A DNA stretch of 64,000 bases from Candidatus Tisiphia endosymbiont of Melanophora roralis (GCF_964026575.1 NZ_OZ032161.1:124001-188000), one strand, 5' to 3'. Shown: positions 1 to 9,794, counted from the first letter of the stretch. Numbers and translations are program-made. Notes: generated from the letters alone by a model not told the origin.

Positions 1-191
1 ACTAAGAATGTGACTAGAAACTATTATTTTTCATGTAGGTTTTATTTTGGTTTTGCAAGAAATTACCCCAATTTTTATCATAAATTGACAAATATATTAG
101 GTTTAGATGGTTTTTAAATATTAATTCAAACTATAGGAGGAAAGCTTATGAGTACTAGGACTTCAATGGCTAAAACTAATAAAAAATTTGG

Positions 192-265
192 CGCACCCGG
201 AGGGAGTCGAACCCCCAGCCTTATGATCCGTAGTCATATACTCTATCCAATTGAGCTACGGGTGC
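192..265 (-). tRNA. tRNA-Arg (anticodon ACG)
   Basis: The reverse strand folds as a complete cloverleaf. The acceptor arms GCACCCG/CGGGTGC pair over 7 bp. The D-arm region contains TAGCTCAATTGGATAGAG and the T-arm contains GGTTCGACTCC. The anticodon stem TATGA/TCATA closes the loop CTACGGA, giving anticodon ACG (arginine, CGN codons after A34 to I34 editing). The 3' CCA is not encoded. The open frame across it on the other strand is not a gene. Confidence 0.95.
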
Positions 266-269
266 TATA

Positions 270-385
270 TATACTCTTCTGTTTTAAAGAATTGTTTTTT
301 GAGATATTATTGGATTCACGTACCAAAGTACACTGAGTGCGTTCCTAATTCATTTTCAATTCGTAAGACCATTCGAGTATACTTG
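270..385. repeat. Palindromic repeat, family P1 (copy 1)
   Basis: A roughly 115-bp imperfect palindrome bounded by AGTATAC-type ends (actcttct near 278, cgagtatact near 375). It carries the internal blocks aattgttttttga and attcattttcaa. Related copies lie at 16388-16495, at 31690-31815, and as a half copy at 8405-8458. It behaves like a rickettsial intergenic palindromic element. Confidence 0.6.
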
Positions 386-640
386 AATCCTAGATAGCAT
401 AGTGTGCTTATTTTTATAAAACATCTTAAAATTGAAAATTTTTAGAAAGAGTATACTATATCCCTAAACTCCTATTATGTCAAGATCACAAGTTTCCAAA
501 CCTAGAACAGGGCAGTTTAAAAATCGCAACTGTGAGTAGAAGGGGGTGCAAATGTTTAGAACAGGAATAAAAGAACTAAAAGATACTGCAAGCTAGGAAA
601 TAAGGTATCTAGAAAGAGATAAAGATAGTAAGAAAGAGTG

Positions 641-763
641 GCTTTGTTGCATAAATAGGATTTGAGATAAATTACCCCTAACCCCAAAATAGAAGGTTAG
701 CAAACGGCAACAGAAATTGGTTTGCCAATCTCAAACATTTTGTTTAGAAGGTAGCATTTAAAA
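641..763. repeat. IS5/IS903-like terminal segment, left copy
   Basis: About 120 bp starting ggctttgttgcataaata, which closely resembles IS903-type (IS5 family) inverted ends. The segment is repeated in inverted orientation at 13219-13340 with only a few mismatches. The two copies face each other just inside the ISAs1 remnants and look like the two ends of an IS5-like element pushed apart by later insertions, or a pair of ends left by an inversion. Confidence 0.6.
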
Positions 764-872
764 TTGTAAAAGTAAAGACTTGATCTGACAGTTTGGAGTT
801 GTTGGATACGAAAATATGGAATAAAATCGTACCCAGCAAATTTTAACAACCTCTTATTAAGGAGATTGTCAG

Positions 873-1215
873 ATGACAACATATCAAGAAAAAATTATAA
901 AACCAAGAATTGGTTTATTACAATTAGCAGAACAACTAGGAAACGTATAGCAAGCTTGTAAAGTAATGGGCTATAGCAGAGATACATTTTACCGCTATAA
1001 GGAACTGCATGAGCAAGGTGGAGCAGAATCTTTGTTTGAGATGACTAGAAAGAAGCCATGTTTGAAGAATCGTGTTCCATCTAATATCGAGGATGCAGTA
1101 GTTAATATAGCTGTTGAATTTCCTGCTTATGATCAGGAACGTACTGCTAATGAATTACGTAGGAGAGGTATCATTATCTTTGGAGGTGGAGTAAGGTCTG
1201 TTTGGCTACGTCATG
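873..1215 (+). pseudogene. IS481-family transposase, N-terminal remnant
   Basis: Starts at ATG 873 after ggagattgtcag. It encodes the helix-turn-helix half of an IS481 transposase (QACKVMGYSRDTFYRYKEL, then the E-RTANELRRRG region). An amber codon at 948-950 interrupts the frame, and the gene is cut at 1215 by the IS1634 insertion, so the DDE catalytic half is gone. The upstream tgatctgacagtttggag around 780-800 resembles an IS481 left end. Non-functional. Confidence 0.8.
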
Positions 1216-3061
1216 ACTCATCTTCTAGACGAAAAAGTGCTTAAAACACCTAAAGAATGAGGTTTATAAGGATTATGCTATAAGATTTGTAGTCATGTAA
1301 ATGATGTTTTTTATTTGACAATACTGGAATTTAGAGATATAATCTCTTTCATGTATATTACAACTGTTCCAAATAGAAATTCTCGTCCTGCAATATTGCT
1401 TCGTACCTCTTATCGCGAAGACGGGAAAGTATTAAATAAAACCCTAGCTAACTTAACTAACTGGGATGATTTACGCATTGAGGCTTTTAAGAAGATGCTT
1501 AAAGGTGAATTTGATGGTTTAGATGGTGTTCCTGAGGTTGGTGAAAGTTTTGGGACTATTTTTCTACTAAAAAAAATTGCTGATGAAATTGGTATTACTA
1601 AGGCTCTTGGTACTAGAAGCAAAGAAGCTTTATTGAGTCTATTTTTGGTTTTAGCACGCTTTGCTCACCAAGGGTCTAGACTTTCCAGCGTGAAATGGGC
1701 GAAATCGCATGCGATATCTGATGTATTATCTGTCGATTCATTTGATGAAAACCATTTATATCAGGCTCTAGAATGGTTAGAAGAGAACCAAGAAAAGATC
1801 GAATTAAAATTATTTAAAACTTATCAAAAGAAAAATAACAAGCTGCCTGTTATGCTTTTATATGACGTCACTTCCAGCTATTTCGAAGGAACAGAGAATG
1901 AACTTGCGGAATATGGGTACAATCGGGATAAAAAGAAGGGTAAAAAGCAAATAGTGATTGGTCTATTAACTGATGATTATGGCGAACCTTTGGCTGTTAG
2001 AGTTTTTAAGGGTAATAGTGCTGATCCTTCTACCATTTATGAGCAGATTGAGCTAGTAAAATCTAATTTTGGTATTAAGAATATCGTCTTTGTTGGTGAT
2101 AAAGGAATGATTAAGAGGACAGGCAAAGAAGCCCTGAGCAAAGAAGGATGGGACTATATTACAACCTTAAGTAAAGTTGAGATTGAAAGCTTAAAGAAAA
2201 GCGGAGTTTTGCAATATAGTTTTTTTGCAGAACAGCTATGCGAAGTAACCAATAATGGCAAAAGATATATTTTAAGGAAAAATGGTTCTATAGCCCGAAA
2301 AGTTGAGTTTGATAGGAATACCCGAGTTGAAAAATTGGTTGCAAAGATTGAAGAGCGTAATATATATGTATCAACCCATAAGAAAGCAAAGCTAGAACTT
2401 GGTTTAAATAATATTCAAAAAATTGCCAAAGAATGGCGGATAGATAAATTTATCAACCTAAAATTAGATGGCAACCAAATAGTGGTTGAAATTGATCAAG
2501 ATAAGAAAAAAGAGTTGTTTGCTCTTGATGGTTGTTATGCGATTGAAACACAGATTGAAATTAAACTGATGAGTAAAGAATTGGTTGATAAAGCTTACCA
2601 TAATTTACATGAAGTAGAATCGAATTTTAGCAGTATGAAGACAGGATTACTCGAAGTAAGACCGATCTTTTTAAGGAAAAGCAACAGAACGAAGGGACAT
2701 GTATTTGTTTGTATGTTGGCATTAAAAATATGGCACTATATGAAAAATAAGTTGAAACAAGGTTGTGGCGTAACCAAGGATGGTAAATATAATGTAACCA
2801 TTGAGGAAGCATTAAGAGAGCTGGATAAAGTATGTTTTTTATATTACACAATCAAGGGTTGCAAAGTTGCAAGATTACCAAAATTAAGCGAGTTTCAACA
2901 AAATTTATTCAATTTATTTGATTTAACGATGCCCCAAATGACAAAATCTGCAAAATGATAAAATGTAGTCAGTAACAAAAATTTAATTTTCTGTCCCACA
3001 CACCGCATGACAATCTACTTCTATAGCATAATTTTTGCTCATATTTATCTCGAAGATGAGT
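1216..3061 (+). mobile_element. IS1634-family element, full-length copy 1
   Basis: An 1846-bp element with inverted ends actcatcttctaga and (right end, reversed) actcatcttcgaga. A second copy of exactly the same length lies at 44596-46441 in the opposite orientation, and a 5' fragment lies at 11651-11872. The left flank is the IS481 remnant and the right flank is an NB-ARC gene remnant, with no target duplication. This indicates recombination between copies after insertion. Confidence 0.85.
1351..2958 (+). CDS. IS1634-family transposase
   Basis: A DDE transposase of the IS1634 group (IS4 superfamily) that cuts and pastes its own element. I chose ATG 1351 (MYITTVPNRNSRPAILLRTS), the conserved family start, over a TTG 12 codons upstream; this gives 535 residues. 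The first catalytic Asp lies in LLYDVTSSYFEGTE, a second acidic site is in FVGDKGMIKR, and the C-terminal Glu region reads HNLHEVESNFSSMKTGLLEVRPIF. The family signatures RPIFLRKSNRTKGHVFVCML and a C-terminal YYTIKG segment are intact. The product is almost identical to the copy at 44699-46306, so it is probably recent and potentially active. Confidence 0.9.
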   Translation: MYITTVPNRNSRPAILLRTSYREDGKVLNKTLANLTNWDDLRIEAFKKMLKGEFDGLDGVPEVGESFGTIFLLKKIADEIGITKALGTRSKEALLSLFLVLARFAHQGSRLSSVKWAKSHAISDVLSVDSFDENHLYQALEWLEENQEKIELKLFKTYQKKNNKLPVMLLYDVTSSYFEGTENELAEYGYNRDKKKGKKQIVIGLLTDDYGEPLAVRVFKGNSADPSTIYEQIELVKSNFGIKNIVFVGDKGMIKRTGKEALSKEGWDYITTLSKVEIESLKKSGVLQYSFFAEQLCEVTNNGKRYILRKNGSIARKVEFDRNTRVEKLVAKIEERNIYVSTHKKAKLELGLNNIQKIAKEWRIDKFINLKLDGNQIVVEIDQDKKKELFALDGCYAIETQIEIKLMSKELVDKAYHNLHEVESNFSSMKTGLLEVRPIFLRKSNRTKGHVFVCMLALKIWHYMKNKLKQGCGVTKDGKYNVTIEEALRELDKVCFLYYTIKGCKVARLPKLSEFQQNLFNLFDLTMPQMTKSAK

Positions 3062-3073
3062 CACGTACTTCAT

Positions 3074-4226
3074 GTCACACTACTGGACAAAAAGGTTAGG
3101 TTGGTTGCACAAAGTGTAACTTAAACAATTTTATGATTAAGGAATCAAAAAATTGCTTAGAACGACTATAAGCTTGTTTAATTGATCTTATACCTAACTG
3201 TAGTACAGAATAACTCCTACATCCTAGCGTTTTCTTCATTTTTATCGGTTGCTCTTGCTCTCCAATTGCTCCTATTTTTATTGCCATTGCATATGCTATA
3301 AATAAACATTTTATAAAATTCTCTAATCGCACTTTACTCTTTATATGCGTATCTTCCATTCTAAAACCATTACTTTTGCACCCTTTAAAGGCTGCCTCGA
3401 TATCCCATCTCTTCCGATATATTTCAGATCCGTTTGACATGTTCTTACTGTACACTATCGATAGATATTCTCCGCTTGCTAATTTGATATGATCAAATTT
3501 CACTGGGACAGAATAAAACCTTGTAGAAAAATTTCTTATCTTTGTTTCTTTCATGCTATCGATCCTAATCCATTGACCTTCTTTATTAACTATTCTATTT
3601 GTCCTTCTCACCCTTAATGCATAATTAATATTTTTATTGTGAAGATAGGTAATTAATTTCTCATTATCAAATTCCCTATCTCCTAATATTCCCTCTATCT
3701 TTTCCTTACCAAATTCCTCTATAAATTTCGATATTACTGCAATTTGATCGTCTGCCGTACATGCTCCTTTATAAGGAATTATTTTATATATTAATGGCAT
3801 AGCAATTTTATTATATGATACCGACAATACTAATATATTTCTTATCTCCTGTCCTAATTCCCAAGTGGTTCTATCTATTGATAAAACCACTTTCCCTTGA
3901 GGAATATAATTTTTCATATACTTATAATAATCATCAATATTGATATTGTCTTCTTGAAGAAATCTATATACCGCTTTTATTTTTGAATCTAATAATTTAT
4001 CTCCTTCTATTTCTTCTGCCATATTTTTATATTTGCTTCCTCGACACAACATTAATGATTTTATTATGCCCTTGAACGTGTTTAGTCTTGTATCTTTCAT
4101 CTCAAAATGATTATATAGTAATTCGGCTAGTAACATAGAGTACCACAGATTTTTTTGTGTTCAATCTAAAATACTCTATTTACTAGCTCTTGCAACCACC
4201 CCATCTCTTTTGTCCAGTAGTGTGAC
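3074..4226 (-). mobile_element. IS4-family element, copy 1
   Basis: An 1153-bp element with inverted ends gtcacactactggacaaaa. It is flanked by the 5-bp duplication ttcat (3069-3073 and 4227-4231), so this insertion is still in its original site, an NB-ARC-type gene remnant. A second copy of identical length lies at 37905-39057. A lone end with the same terminal sequence sits at 8459-8482. Confidence 0.88.
3096..4136 (-). CDS. IS4-family DDE transposase
   Basis: 346 residues from ATG 4136, one intact frame filling the element. The RNase H-fold catalytic positions are visible: Asp in VLSIDRTTWELG, Asp in GILGDREFDNEKL and Glu in the IS4 signature YRKRWDIEAAFKGCKSNG. The N-terminal part (KNMAEEIEGDKLLDSKIKAVYRFL) is the usual helical DNA-binding region. 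It differs from the copy at 37995-39035 at only two residues (MPLIYK versus MSLIYK, MKETK versus MKEIK), so at least one copy moved recently. Confidence 0.9.
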   Translation of the reverse strand: MLLAELLYNHFEMKDTRLNTFKGIIKSLMLCRGSKYKNMAEEIEGDKLLDSKIKAVYRFLQEDNINIDDYYKYMKNYIPQGKVVLSIDRTTWELGQEIRNILVLSVSYNKIAMPLIYKIIPYKGACTADDQIAVISKFIEEFGKEKIEGILGDREFDNEKLITYLHNKNINYALRVRRTNRIVNKEGQWIRIDSMKETKIRNFSTRFYSVPVKFDHIKLASGEYLSIVYSKNMSNGSEIYRKRWDIEAAFKGCKSNGFRMEDTHIKSKVRLENFIKCLFIAYAMAIKIGAIGEQEQPIKMKKTLGCRSYSVLQLGIRSIKQAYSRSKQFFDSLIIKLFKLHFVQPT

Positions 4227-4457
4227 TTCATGTACTCCTAGTCCTCCCACCTTTTGTTTTACGTTCCAATTTGCTTGCACCTTATGATTTTCTTTAATTT
4301 TTAAATTATCAAATACTAATAACCATTTATCTTTACTAGATAAGTAAGATAACGCTTCTTTTTTTGCTGATCCGACATCTTCCGATATTAAATTAGTCCT
4401 AGCCTTTTCATTGATTGACTTTGCTAGTTTTAAAAATTCTTCATTAATATCTAAGTT
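4227..4457 (-). pseudogene. Fragment of a second NB-ARC/STAND NTPase gene
   Basis: Read on the reverse strand, an open stretch of about 76 codons encodes NEEFLKLAKSINEKARTNL, then KDKWLLVFDNLKIKENHK. It matches the Walker B region of the STAND protein at 17732-20041 (GRWLLIFDNLHINENNKIK), including the preceding LAKEIN-type helix. No start, Walker A or TPR part remains. It is cut by IS4 copy 1 on one side and ends in a repeat on the other. The window therefore once held two paralogues of the accessory NTPase. Confidence 0.7.
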
Positions 4458-4493
4458 ACAATTGCTTCGTCGACCTACGGTCTCCTCGCAATG
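4455..4493. repeat. Palindromic-element fragment (P2 arm)
   Basis: attgcttcgtcgacctacgg followed by tctcctcgcaatgac also occurs as one arm of the large palindrome near 33020-33050. This is a single arm without its partner. Confidence 0.5.
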
Positions 4494-4511
4494 ACGCCGT
4501 GGAATTATACC

Positions 4512-5591
4512 TTACTCCTGTACAAGGCACAATACTTTAAACAATAGTCCCATTTTATTCGGAGCGATTAGCCTATCAACTTGTTTTGCTATTATATTTG
4601 CTTCTATAATAGGTAATTTATTTTGCAATAGTTTACTTCGTAATAATATACCATTACCAATTAGAAAATCACGTTGTGTTATTGATCCATAAACATTTAT
4701 TCCTATATTTTGGGCTACTGTTTTTAAAGCATAAAAGTCAACATGTGCTGACAAATCAGCTTCTCCTAAAGTTTCAAGCAGAGGGTAATATTTATGATTT
4801 TTTATCGCTTGTAAAGTAGGGTCATATTGGTTACGCATCCTTTTTATTGGATATATATCATAACCGTAATCAATAACTAAGCTAGCCCCACCAAATTTCA
4901 TTATATGCTTGCTAATAAATTTTATGATTTCTAATGATTTAGGTGATTCTTCTATTACTGCTCCGTCATATGCGTTTGGGTGTTCTTGCAGTAAGTAGTG
5001 TTGCAATTCTTTACTAACTTCTATCTTATCGAACTTAATTTTACCATCAGTTGGGTCAATAATAAGTATTGACTCGTACCAAAGTTCTTTGCTTTTAATA
5101 TATTGTTTAATTGGCATAGCGTCAAAAAATTCGTTAGCTATTATAATAGAAGGAATTTTAGATATATATTGTACTGCTGTATGATGTTTAATAGGTAAAC
5201 CAACTAATTTGAGGTTTGTTTTCTGTTTCTTGATAAAATGAAGATTAATTTCAATCAATTCTATTGAAATGGATTGGTAGAATTTTGGAACTAATTTAGC
5301 AACATTGAGAAAATCCCGCATTAATACTCCTTGTCCAGGACCTAACTCAACTAAATTAGTCTTCTGAGGACATCCCATTTTATGCCATTGATCAATAGCC
5401 CATAACGCTATCATTTCACCAAAAAGCTGAGAAATTTCTGGAGCTGTGGTAAAATCTCCTAGGCAACCTAACTTATCTTGTTTTTTGTAGTAAGAAGAAG
5501 GATTTACCGACATTACTTGGAGCATCATTTCGTCAAGCTTAATACTACCATTCTGTTCAATAAGTTTTCTTACTTTAGAGTCGATTGGCAT
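4512..5591 (-). CDS. MidA/NDUFAF7-family SAM-dependent methyltransferase
   Basis: 359 residues, the full length of the DUF185/COG1565 family, related to mitochondrial NDUFAF7, an arginine methyltransferase for complex I assembly. Visible family hallmarks are [20 protein letters not shown] near residue 45, the SAM-binding motif [16 protein letters not shown] near 82, [14 protein letters not shown] near 150, and a later VIDYGYD. The protein is expected to be cytosolic and soluble. Its start overlaps the 3' end of lgt by 22 bp, so the two are probably translationally coupled in one minus-strand operon. The precise substrate in bacteria is not established. Confidence 0.9.
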   Translation of the reverse strand: MPIDSKVRKLIEQNGSIKLDEMMLQVMSVNPSSYYKKQDKLGCLGDFTTAPEISQLFGEMIALWAIDQWHKMGCPQKTNLVELGPGQGVLMRDFLNVAKLVPKFYQSISIELIEINLHFIKKQKTNLKLVGLPIKHHTAVQYISKIPSIIIANEFFDAMPIKQYIKSKELWYESILIIDPTDGKIKFDKIEVSKELQHYLLQEHPNAYDGAVIEESPKSLEIIKFISKHIMKFGGASLVIDYGYDIYPIKRMRNQYDPTLQAIKNHKYYPLLETLGEADLSAHVDFYALKTVAQNIGINVYGSITQRDFLIGNGILLRSKLLQNKLPIIEANIIAKQVDRLIAPNKMGLLFKVLCLVQE

Positions 5592-6361
5592 CTAATTCGT
5601 ATTATTAAATAAATTCCTAGTATTAGCATAGGTAATGATAAAATTTGTCCCATAGTTAAGTTATTAAAAATAAAGCCTATGTGAAAATCTGGCTCACGAA
5701 ACATTTCTATAATAATTCGAAATACAGAATATAATATTAAAAATATAGCAAAATTCAAACCACGGATATTTATAGTTTTGTATTTAAAAGTGGCATAAGC
5801 TAGAATTGACAGTAATATAATTCCTTCAAAAAATGCCTCATAAAGTTGGCTGGGGTGTCTTATTTGTAGATCACTATTTGGGAAAATCATTCCCCAAGGC
5901 ATTTTAGTTACTCTACCATATAATTCACCATTAATAAAATTGGCTATTCTACCTAAAAATAAACCGATAGGACCAATTGTAGCTAATAGATCACATAGAA
6001 ATAAGAAGTTAATTTTATACTTATGGCAGAAAAAATAACTAGATATGATTAAACCAATCATACCACCATGAAATGACATACCGCCTTCATAAGTCTTTAA
6101 AATGGTAATAGGATCAGAAAAATATTTAATCGGATTATATAGTAATACATAGCCTAATCTTCCCCCTATTACTATACCGAGAATAGCCCAAGTAACAAAA
6201 TTTTCTAAGTGTGACGCGGTAACACCAACTTCAAATTTTTTTATAATTTTATAAGCATAGAACCACCCAACTATTATACCCAAAACATAAGCCATGGAGT
6301 ACCAATAAACGGTAAATGATCCAATAGAAAAAATAACAGGATTGATATTTGGGAAGAGCAT
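5570..6361 (-). CDS. lgt: Prolipoprotein diacylglyceryl transferase
   Basis: Integral inner-membrane enzyme that transfers diacylglyceryl from phosphatidylglycerol to the lipobox cysteine of prolipoproteins. Visible motifs are [24 protein letters not shown] with the essential His, [14 protein letters not shown] (the Lgt signature) and RHPSQLYEA. About seven hydrophobic segments are present. I start at ATG 6361 ([14 protein letters not shown]), as in rickettsial homologues, giving 263 residues; an in-frame ATG at 6424 would add 21 residues. The proposed promoter lies so close that the transcript could be leaderless. Confidence 0.95.
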   Translation of the reverse strand: MLFPNINPVIFSIGSFTVYWYSMAYVLGIIVGWFYAYKIIKKFEVGVTASHLENFVTWAILGIVIGGRLGYVLLYNPIKYFSDPITILKTYEGGMSFHGGMIGLIISSYFFCHKYKINFLFLCDLLATIGPIGLFLGRIANFINGELYGRVTKMPWGMIFPNSDLQIRHPSQLYEAFFEGIILLSILAYATFKYKTINIRGLNFAIFLILYSVFRIIIEMFREPDFHIGFIFNNLTMGQILSLPMLILGIYLIIRIRCQSTLK

Positions 6362-6367
6362 ACGGTA

Positions 6368-6396
6368 ATTATATACACCAACTTGATAGATTGCAA
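6368..6396 (-). promoter_or_regulatory. Putative sigma-70 promoter for lgt-midA
   Basis: On the minus strand TTGCAA (6391-6396) and TATAAT (6368-6373) are separated by exactly 17 bp. The -10 box ends 6 bp before ATG 6361, which would place transcription initiation at or next to the start codon. Either the message is leaderless or a further upstream promoter with ATG 6424 is used. Confidence 0.45.
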
Positions 6397-6492
6397 GTGT
6401 TGGAAAAAATATTAAATAAATCATCGAATTAATTAGACTAATAGTTGACTAATTAATATCATACAATGAACAAATATCAAAAAGGTTGATTT

Positions 6493-7656
6493 ATGACGCA
6501 GTATTTATTGCATCTTTATCACAAATACGATAAAGAAACTTTCATGTTAATAATTATGATAGTTTCAATCATTCCATTGGTTATTGTTATTAAGACAGTA
6601 ATATTTTCAATGATAAAAAACTATATTAATAAACGGCATCATGATTATGAAAAAACATTTAAAAAATATTCTATATACACCTACTTATTACATACATTGC
6701 TAAGTTTATACCTTATATTTTGGGGCAATATCTTACAGGCATTTCCTATTCCACATTGGATAATTAGTATTAAGAATATTGTAATAACACTCTATACAGG
6801 TAGCTTCGTTACATTGCTAATCCTATCTCTTATAGAGGCTTTTGCCGATATTTATCGAAACAAAATGGCAACTTCTGTACAAGCCTATTTAAGTTTATAC
6901 ACACAAATATCAAAAATACTTATTGTTTCTGTTGCTACCATTATAATTATTTCCAGTATTTTGAATATTTCCCTTGGTGCATTTTTTACTAGTTTAGGAG
7001 CAGCGGCAGCGTTGTTAACCTTCCTATTTAAAGATACTGTTACAGGTTTGTTAGCAAGCTTACAACTTATTTCTCAGGATATAATACGAATTGGTGATTT
7101 TGTTACTGTTAACCAGTATAATGTTGAAGGTACTGTAGAAAAAATTACTATTACAGTAGTTAAGATTAAAAATGCCGATCAAACTATTTCAACAATACCT
7201 ACATCTAGTCTTTTAACAACTAATGTAGTGAATTCTCGTGGTATAACGGAATCAGTGGCAAAAAAAATTCAGAGAGCAATATGTATTGATACAAATAGTA
7301 TCGTATTTGTTCCAACTATATTTATACAGGAGTTACAAAAATCACCATATCTTGCACCGGAAGCAATAAATAAAGTGAATTTGGAACATATAGGTAGCGA
7401 TATAACAAATATAAAAATATTTAGATTATATATAAAAGAATATCTTAAAAATCACCCTGCGATATATAAAGAAAATTTTACATTTTTGGTACGTCAGTTA
7501 GCTCCAACCCCTAATGGTTTACCAATAGAATTATATGTCTTTACTAATGAAACAAGAGGGGATATATATGAAGATATTCAAAGCGGTATTTTTGATCATT
7601 TGTTTGCAGTGATTCCTGAATTCAAATTAAAAGTATTTCAAAATAATAATGTATAA
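6493..7656 (+). CDS. MscS-family mechanosensitive channel
   Basis: 387 residues with about five N-terminal hydrophobic segments, followed by the glycine/alanine-rich pore helix LGAFFTSLGAAAALLTFLFK and the MscS beta-domain opening GLLASLQLISQDIIRIGDFV, then GTVEKITITVVKIKNADQTI. The layout fits the YbdG/YnaI-like branch, which releases osmolytes on hypo-osmotic shock. An SD-like aaaggttg lies just before ATG 6493. It is divergent from lgt and followed after 18 bp by the aldolase gene, so the two may be co-transcribed. Confidence 0.9.
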   Translation: MTQYLLHLYHKYDKETFMLIIMIVSIIPLVIVIKTVIFSMIKNYINKRHHDYEKTFKKYSIYTYLLHTLLSLYLIFWGNILQAFPIPHWIISIKNIVITLYTGSFVTLLILSLIEAFADIYRNKMATSVQAYLSLYTQISKILIVSVATIIIISSILNISLGAFFTSLGAAAALLTFLFKDTVTGLLASLQLISQDIIRIGDFVTVNQYNVEGTVEKITITVVKIKNADQTISTIPTSSLLTTNVVNSRGITESVAKKIQRAICIDTNSIVFVPTIFIQELQKSPYLAPEAINKVNLEHIGSDITNIKIFRLYIKEYLKNHPAIYKENFTFLVRQLAPTPNGLPIELYVFTNETRGDIYEDIQSGIFDHLFAVIPEFKLKVFQNNNV

Positions 7657-7674
7657 GCTTAAACTAATATAACA

Positions 7675-8427
7675 ATGACTTTAGAAGAGATCAAATTTAA
7701 CTTAGCTTCTGCATATCAAATTCTTGCGATTTTGACCCTAGATGACCATACTTATACACATCTATCTGCAAGACCTGAAGGGGCAGATTTTTACTATATT
7801 TATCCTTTTGGTTTAAGGTTTGAAGAAGTAACTAGCGATAATTTACTGCGAGTTGGTTTTGATGGAACAGTTCTAGAGGGTAGCGAAGATAGTTACAATG
7901 AAACCGGCTACGTCACTCACGGTAATATATACAAAAAAAGATCAGACATTTTATCTATCTTTCATCTACATACTCCAGCAACTGTTGCTGTATCATCTAT
8001 GCGAGTTGGATTGATGCCCATAAGTCAATGGGCGTTGCATTTTTATGGAAAACTATCTTATCATGACTATAACTCTCTTCTACTTAAATCTAATCAAAGT
8101 AATACAATGCTTGATGATCTTGGACAAAATTATGTTATGTTTCTACGTAATCATGGAATATTAGCTTGTGGTAAAACAATCCATGAAGCTATGTTCTATA
8201 CTTATCATCTAGAGCAAGCATGTAAGACCCAATGTTTAGCATGTTCAACAAATCAGGAGTTAATCTTGCCATCTCAAGAAATTTGTAAAAAATCTGTGCA
8301 AGATCTATTGTCATTTGAAGAAGATTTAGGCAAACGTGACTGGATTGCTTGGCTTAACTTACTTAAGAGAGTTAATTTTGCAAAGTATAAAGAATATACT
8401 CAAATAGATTTGAAGAATTGGATTTGA
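7675..8427 (+). CDS. Class II aldolase/adducin family protein
   Basis: 250 residues in one domain. The Zn-binding region is visible as [16 protein letters not shown] and, near residue 160, [31 protein letters not shown], the family signature. Members cleave or epimerise sugar phosphates, but many proteobacterial ones, including rickettsial ones, have no assigned substrate. The last codons (DLKNWI) lie inside a P1 palindromic repeat, so the natural C-terminus may have been changed by repeat insertion. Confidence 0.88.
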   Translation: MTLEEIKFNLASAYQILAILTLDDHTYTHLSARPEGADFYYIYPFGLRFEEVTSDNLLRVGFDGTVLEGSEDSYNETGYVTHGNIYKKRSDILSIFHLHTPATVAVSSMRVGLMPISQWALHFYGKLSYHDYNSLLLKSNQSNTMLDDLGQNYVMFLRNHGILACGKTIHEAMFYTYHLEQACKTQCLACSTNQELILPSQEICKKSVQDLLSFEEDLGKRDWIAWLNLLKRVNFAKYKEYTQIDLKNWI

Positions 8428-8482
8428 AAATGAATGGTGAGCATGCTAGGCGTACAACTAGTCACACTACTGGACAAAAGAG
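8405..8482. repeat. Half P1 palindrome abutting a lone IS4 end
   Basis: tttgaagaattggatttgaa through gcatgctaggcgtacaacta is the left half of repeat family P1 (compare 31690-31740). At 8459 it switches abruptly to gtcacactactggacaaaag, the terminal repeat of the local IS4 element, and after about 24 bp similarity to that IS ends. It marks a deletion or recombination scar. From 8483 to about 8640 I see no gene. Confidence 0.6.
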
Positions 8483-8699
8483 AAGGTTTTTACTTACATG
8501 TTACCAAATTTTTGGCAAAAAGTGTCTCTAGTTAATCCTATTATTTACCTCGTAAGTGGATTAAGATAGACTTTTTATGTACTAGTTACGACTTAATCTG
8601 ACAATAAGTAATAATCAGGCAGCTTGATAAGTAATAGCCAAGTTGTCTGATATTCTCTCTATATTACTAGGTTCTTATATCTTTAAATTATGATATAAG

Positions 8700-8843
8700 T
8701 AATTGTAAGAGGGTGACTTGATAGGTTCTTGATTGAAATAATCGTGCACAGAATAAGTACCCTCTTACAAGGTTTGCTTTGAACAAATTGCAGAAGGTGC
8801 TGGAAGCAGCAGCCTTGCCCAATAAGATGAAGGAGATTATATC
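8700..8843 (+). ncRNA. Candidate IS110 bridge RNA
   Basis: The non-coding leader contains a perfect 12-bp stem, ttgtaagagggt (8703-8714) with accctcttacaa (8759-8770), enclosing a 44-nt loop region. A second hairpin, aaggtgctg/cagcagcctt, lies near 8794-8815. The loop contains taggttctt (8722-8730), identical to the proposed left end at 8669-8677, as expected of a donor-binding loop. Bridge RNAs from IS110 leaders are established in the family; that this is one is inference. Confidence 0.45.
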
Positions 8844-9794
8844 ATGAGTAAAATAATAGGTCTAGATGTAAGTAAAAAATGGTTAGATATATGTTTATAT
8901 GAGTCTAACAATAAACCGATATATAATCGTTTTTCCAATGATAAGTTAGGGCATGAAGAACTGATAAAATTAATAAAAGAGCAAGAAATTAAGATAATAG
9001 TATGTGAGCCTACTGGAGGTTATGAAGCAGAGATTTGCCAAGAATTGTATAATAATAAGCAACAGATACATAAGGTCAATACCTATAGTTTTAATTCATT
9101 TAGTAAATCGGTGAATTTGTGTAAAACTGATAAGAAGGACGCATTTAAATTAGCATATTATGGCGATAAGATGCAACTTACAGCTAATTATTTATATCAA
9201 GTTGAATCAGAGACTTTGAAGAGATGTCAGCAAAGGCGAGAAGATTTAGTATTAATGCTTAGCAATGAAAAGAAGAGGCTACATCATAGTATTGATGGCA
9301 TTGATAAAGAGAGTATAGAAAAACTCATTAAATTTTTACAGAATGAAATAGCTGAGCTTGATAAGAAATTAAATGAGGTAATAGATGAATCAGAAGAGTT
9401 GAAAGAGAAGGTAAAAATATTAGAGAGTGTGCCTGGTATTGGTAAATGCGTAGGTAAAAAACTAATTAGTTTTTTACCTGAATTAGGAAATAAAAATTAT
9501 AGTAGTAACGAATTGTCAGCAATTGTGGGGATAGCTCCTTATGCTCGTGATAGTGGTAATAAGCAAGGACGAAGATTTATTAGAGGTGGCAGGAAAATAC
9601 CACGAGATGCTTTATACATGGCGGTATTGGCGGGGAAAAATGGTGTCAAAAATAGTTTTCAATATTTAAAAGCTTTATATGATAGGCTTGTTAACAATTT
9701 TAAACCTAAAAAGGTTGCTATAGTTGCGTGCATGCGTAAACTACTTGAAGTGTGCCATAAACTTATTCAACAAAAACGTTGTTTTGTTATTTAG
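8844..9794 (+). CDS. IS110-family transposase (DEDD recombinase)
   Basis: 316 residues. The N-terminal DEDD RuvC-like domain starts MSKIIGLDVSKKWLDICLYE (first Asp) and continues VCEPTGGYEAE (Glu) and KTDKKDAFKLAYY (the last two Asp). A coiled-coil linker lies near residues 155-195. The C-terminal Transposase_20 domain has the motif ESVPGIGKCVGKKLISFLPEL followed by [20 protein letters not shown] with the catalytic serine region. Start ATG 8844 follows aaggagattatatc. The frame is intact. IS110 recombinases act with an element-encoded RNA rather than with terminal repeats. Confidence 0.93.
   Translation: MSKIIGLDVSKKWLDICLYESNNKPIYNRFSNDKLGHEELIKLIKEQEIKIIVCEPTGGYEAEICQELYNNKQQIHKVNTYSFNSFSKSVNLCKTDKKDAFKLAYYGDKMQLTANYLYQVESETLKRCQQRREDLVLMLSNEKKRLHHSIDGIDKESIEKLIKFLQNEIAELDKKLNEVIDESEELKEKVKILESVPGIGKCVGKKLISFLPELGNKNYSSNELSAIVGIAPYARDSGNKQGRRFIRGGRKIPRDALYMAVLAGKNGVKNSFQYLKALYDRLVNNFKPKKVAIVACMRKLLEVCHKLIQQKRCFVI

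Noticed and set aside
148-336. Open frame of 62 codons on the plus strand
   Set aside because: It runs across the complement of tRNA-Arg and a palindromic repeat; not a gene.
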